Below are positions 5,110 to 5,563 of a DNA stretch of 5,563 bases, piece by piece (position 1 is the stretch's first letter; every line of letters begins with the position of its first letter). The stretch comes from Maribacter sp. Its GTDB lineage: Bacteria > Bacteroidota > Bacteroidia > Flavobacteriales > Flavobacteriaceae. The notes below the pieces were generated by a model, which saw only the letters and a program-made list of their open reading frames with translations, did not search any database and was not told the origin of the DNA. Where the stretch lies: positions 8,096 through 13,658 of the forward strand of contig JANQUX010000505.1 in the NCBI GenBank assembly GCA_030730545.1, given 5' to 3'. The position numbers were made by a program, and so were the translations under genes.

Positions 5110-5563
5110 TTAATTACTTGCTATGATTTCAGCTTTAAGTTCTTCTAAATCTTCAAGATAAATTTGACGTAGGGTTTCTACGTATTCTCTATTGTTATAA
5201 TACCCATTATTAAAATCTATAATGGCATCATTAATCATATTCAAAGCCGCTTTTTTATTTCCGATGTCTAATAACAGCTGCGCTTTGTAATATTTTGCAT
5301 CTGCGGAATTGTTGTGATAGGTAATTACCTTATCAAAATTTTCTTCTGCTTTTTTTGTCTCACCAGCTTCATAATACGCAATACCTCTGTATAAAAATGC
5401 TTCAAGTTCTACCCAATCTTCACCAGAGTCTTCGGTTTCTTTAGTAATGTGTTTGTCCCAATAAGCAATTGAATTATCATAATCATTTAGACCTAAATAC
5501 GCAATACCACGCCAAAAATCGACACTATGCCCCTGCGGATAATCTATGTAGGTGGTTAAAGAA
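5110..5563 (-). CDS. TPR-repeat protein, C-terminal part only
   Basis: A leftward frame is open from the right window edge to TAA at 5112-5110, giving the last 150 residues; the start lies outside. At least three tetratricopeptide-type helical hairpins are visible: about residues 14-39 (FWRGIAYLGLNDYDNSIAYW), 54-83 (FLYRGIAYYEAGETKKAEEN, then FDKVI) and 86-116 (AKYYKAQLLLDIGNKKAALN, then MINDAI). They show the usual small/aromatic/Ala pattern and the G-N/D/E turn. The end is a Glu/Lys-rich helix (YLEDLEELKAEI). TPR arrays are protein-binding scaffolds, and the specific partner cannot be told. No membrane segment is seen in this part. The stop is 35 bp before the CLC start on the same strand and no terminator lies between, so co-transcription is likely. 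Confidence 0.85.
   Translation of the reverse strand, partial: SLTTYIDYPQGHSVDFWRGIAYLGLNDYDNSIAYWDKHITKETEDSGEDWVELEAFLYRGIAYYEAGETKKAEENFDKVITYHNNSADAKYYKAQLLLDIGNKKAALNMINDAIIDFNNGYYNNREYVETLRQIYLEDLEELKAEIIASN

Noticed and set aside
1..5563. Mobile element, CRISPR array, toxin-antitoxin or defence system
   Set aside because: No transposase, integrase, regular repeat-spacer pattern, attachment repeat or defence-type domain is visible; all complete genes except the 88-residue one belong to known families, mostly housekeeping.

Overview
The window looks like ordinary chromosome from a marine-type member of the Flavobacteriaceae (Bacteroidota). The base composition is AT-rich and the promoter-like boxes have the Bacteroidota form TAnnTTTG. 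There are no clear Shine-Dalgarno sites. The proteins have the look of this family: a DUF3078 protein, a short Dxs with a GDA variant of the thiamine motif, and a 63-residue cold-shock protein. I see no phage, transposon, CRISPR, tRNA or rRNA.

Left part (1-2591). Two genes point left: dxs (first enzyme of the MEP isoprenoid pathway) and a DUF3078 outer-membrane-type protein that runs off the left edge. They overlap by four bases (ATGA), so they are probably translated in coupling. The tRNA adenosine deaminase gene tadA points right from the same 63-bp intergenic gap. That gap holds a perfect 9-bp inverted repeat whose two arms are both TATTTTTG boxes, one facing each gene.

Middle (2592-3289). 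A hairpin terminator with T runs on both sides separates tadA from the convergent cold-shock gene. Upstream of the cold-shock gene, on the same strand, is an unrecognised 88-residue protein with two membrane helices. The 100 bp before that gene hold a terminator for the upstream CLC gene and two related GGCTT-centred hairpin elements 42 bp apart.

Right part (3290-5563). A CLC-type anion transporter with two C-terminal CBS domains follows a partial TPR protein by 35 bp, probably in one leftward transcript. The CLC protein lacks both glutamates that normally couple chloride to protons (gating Glu is Leu133, proton Glu is Val187). This is the most interesting protein-level observation here.

I did not find a convincing new multi-gene system. 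The best leads are the CLC variant, the non-ATG start of dxs with an out-of-frame ATG just before it, the mirrored divergent promoter boxes, and the repeated hairpins at 3211-3290.
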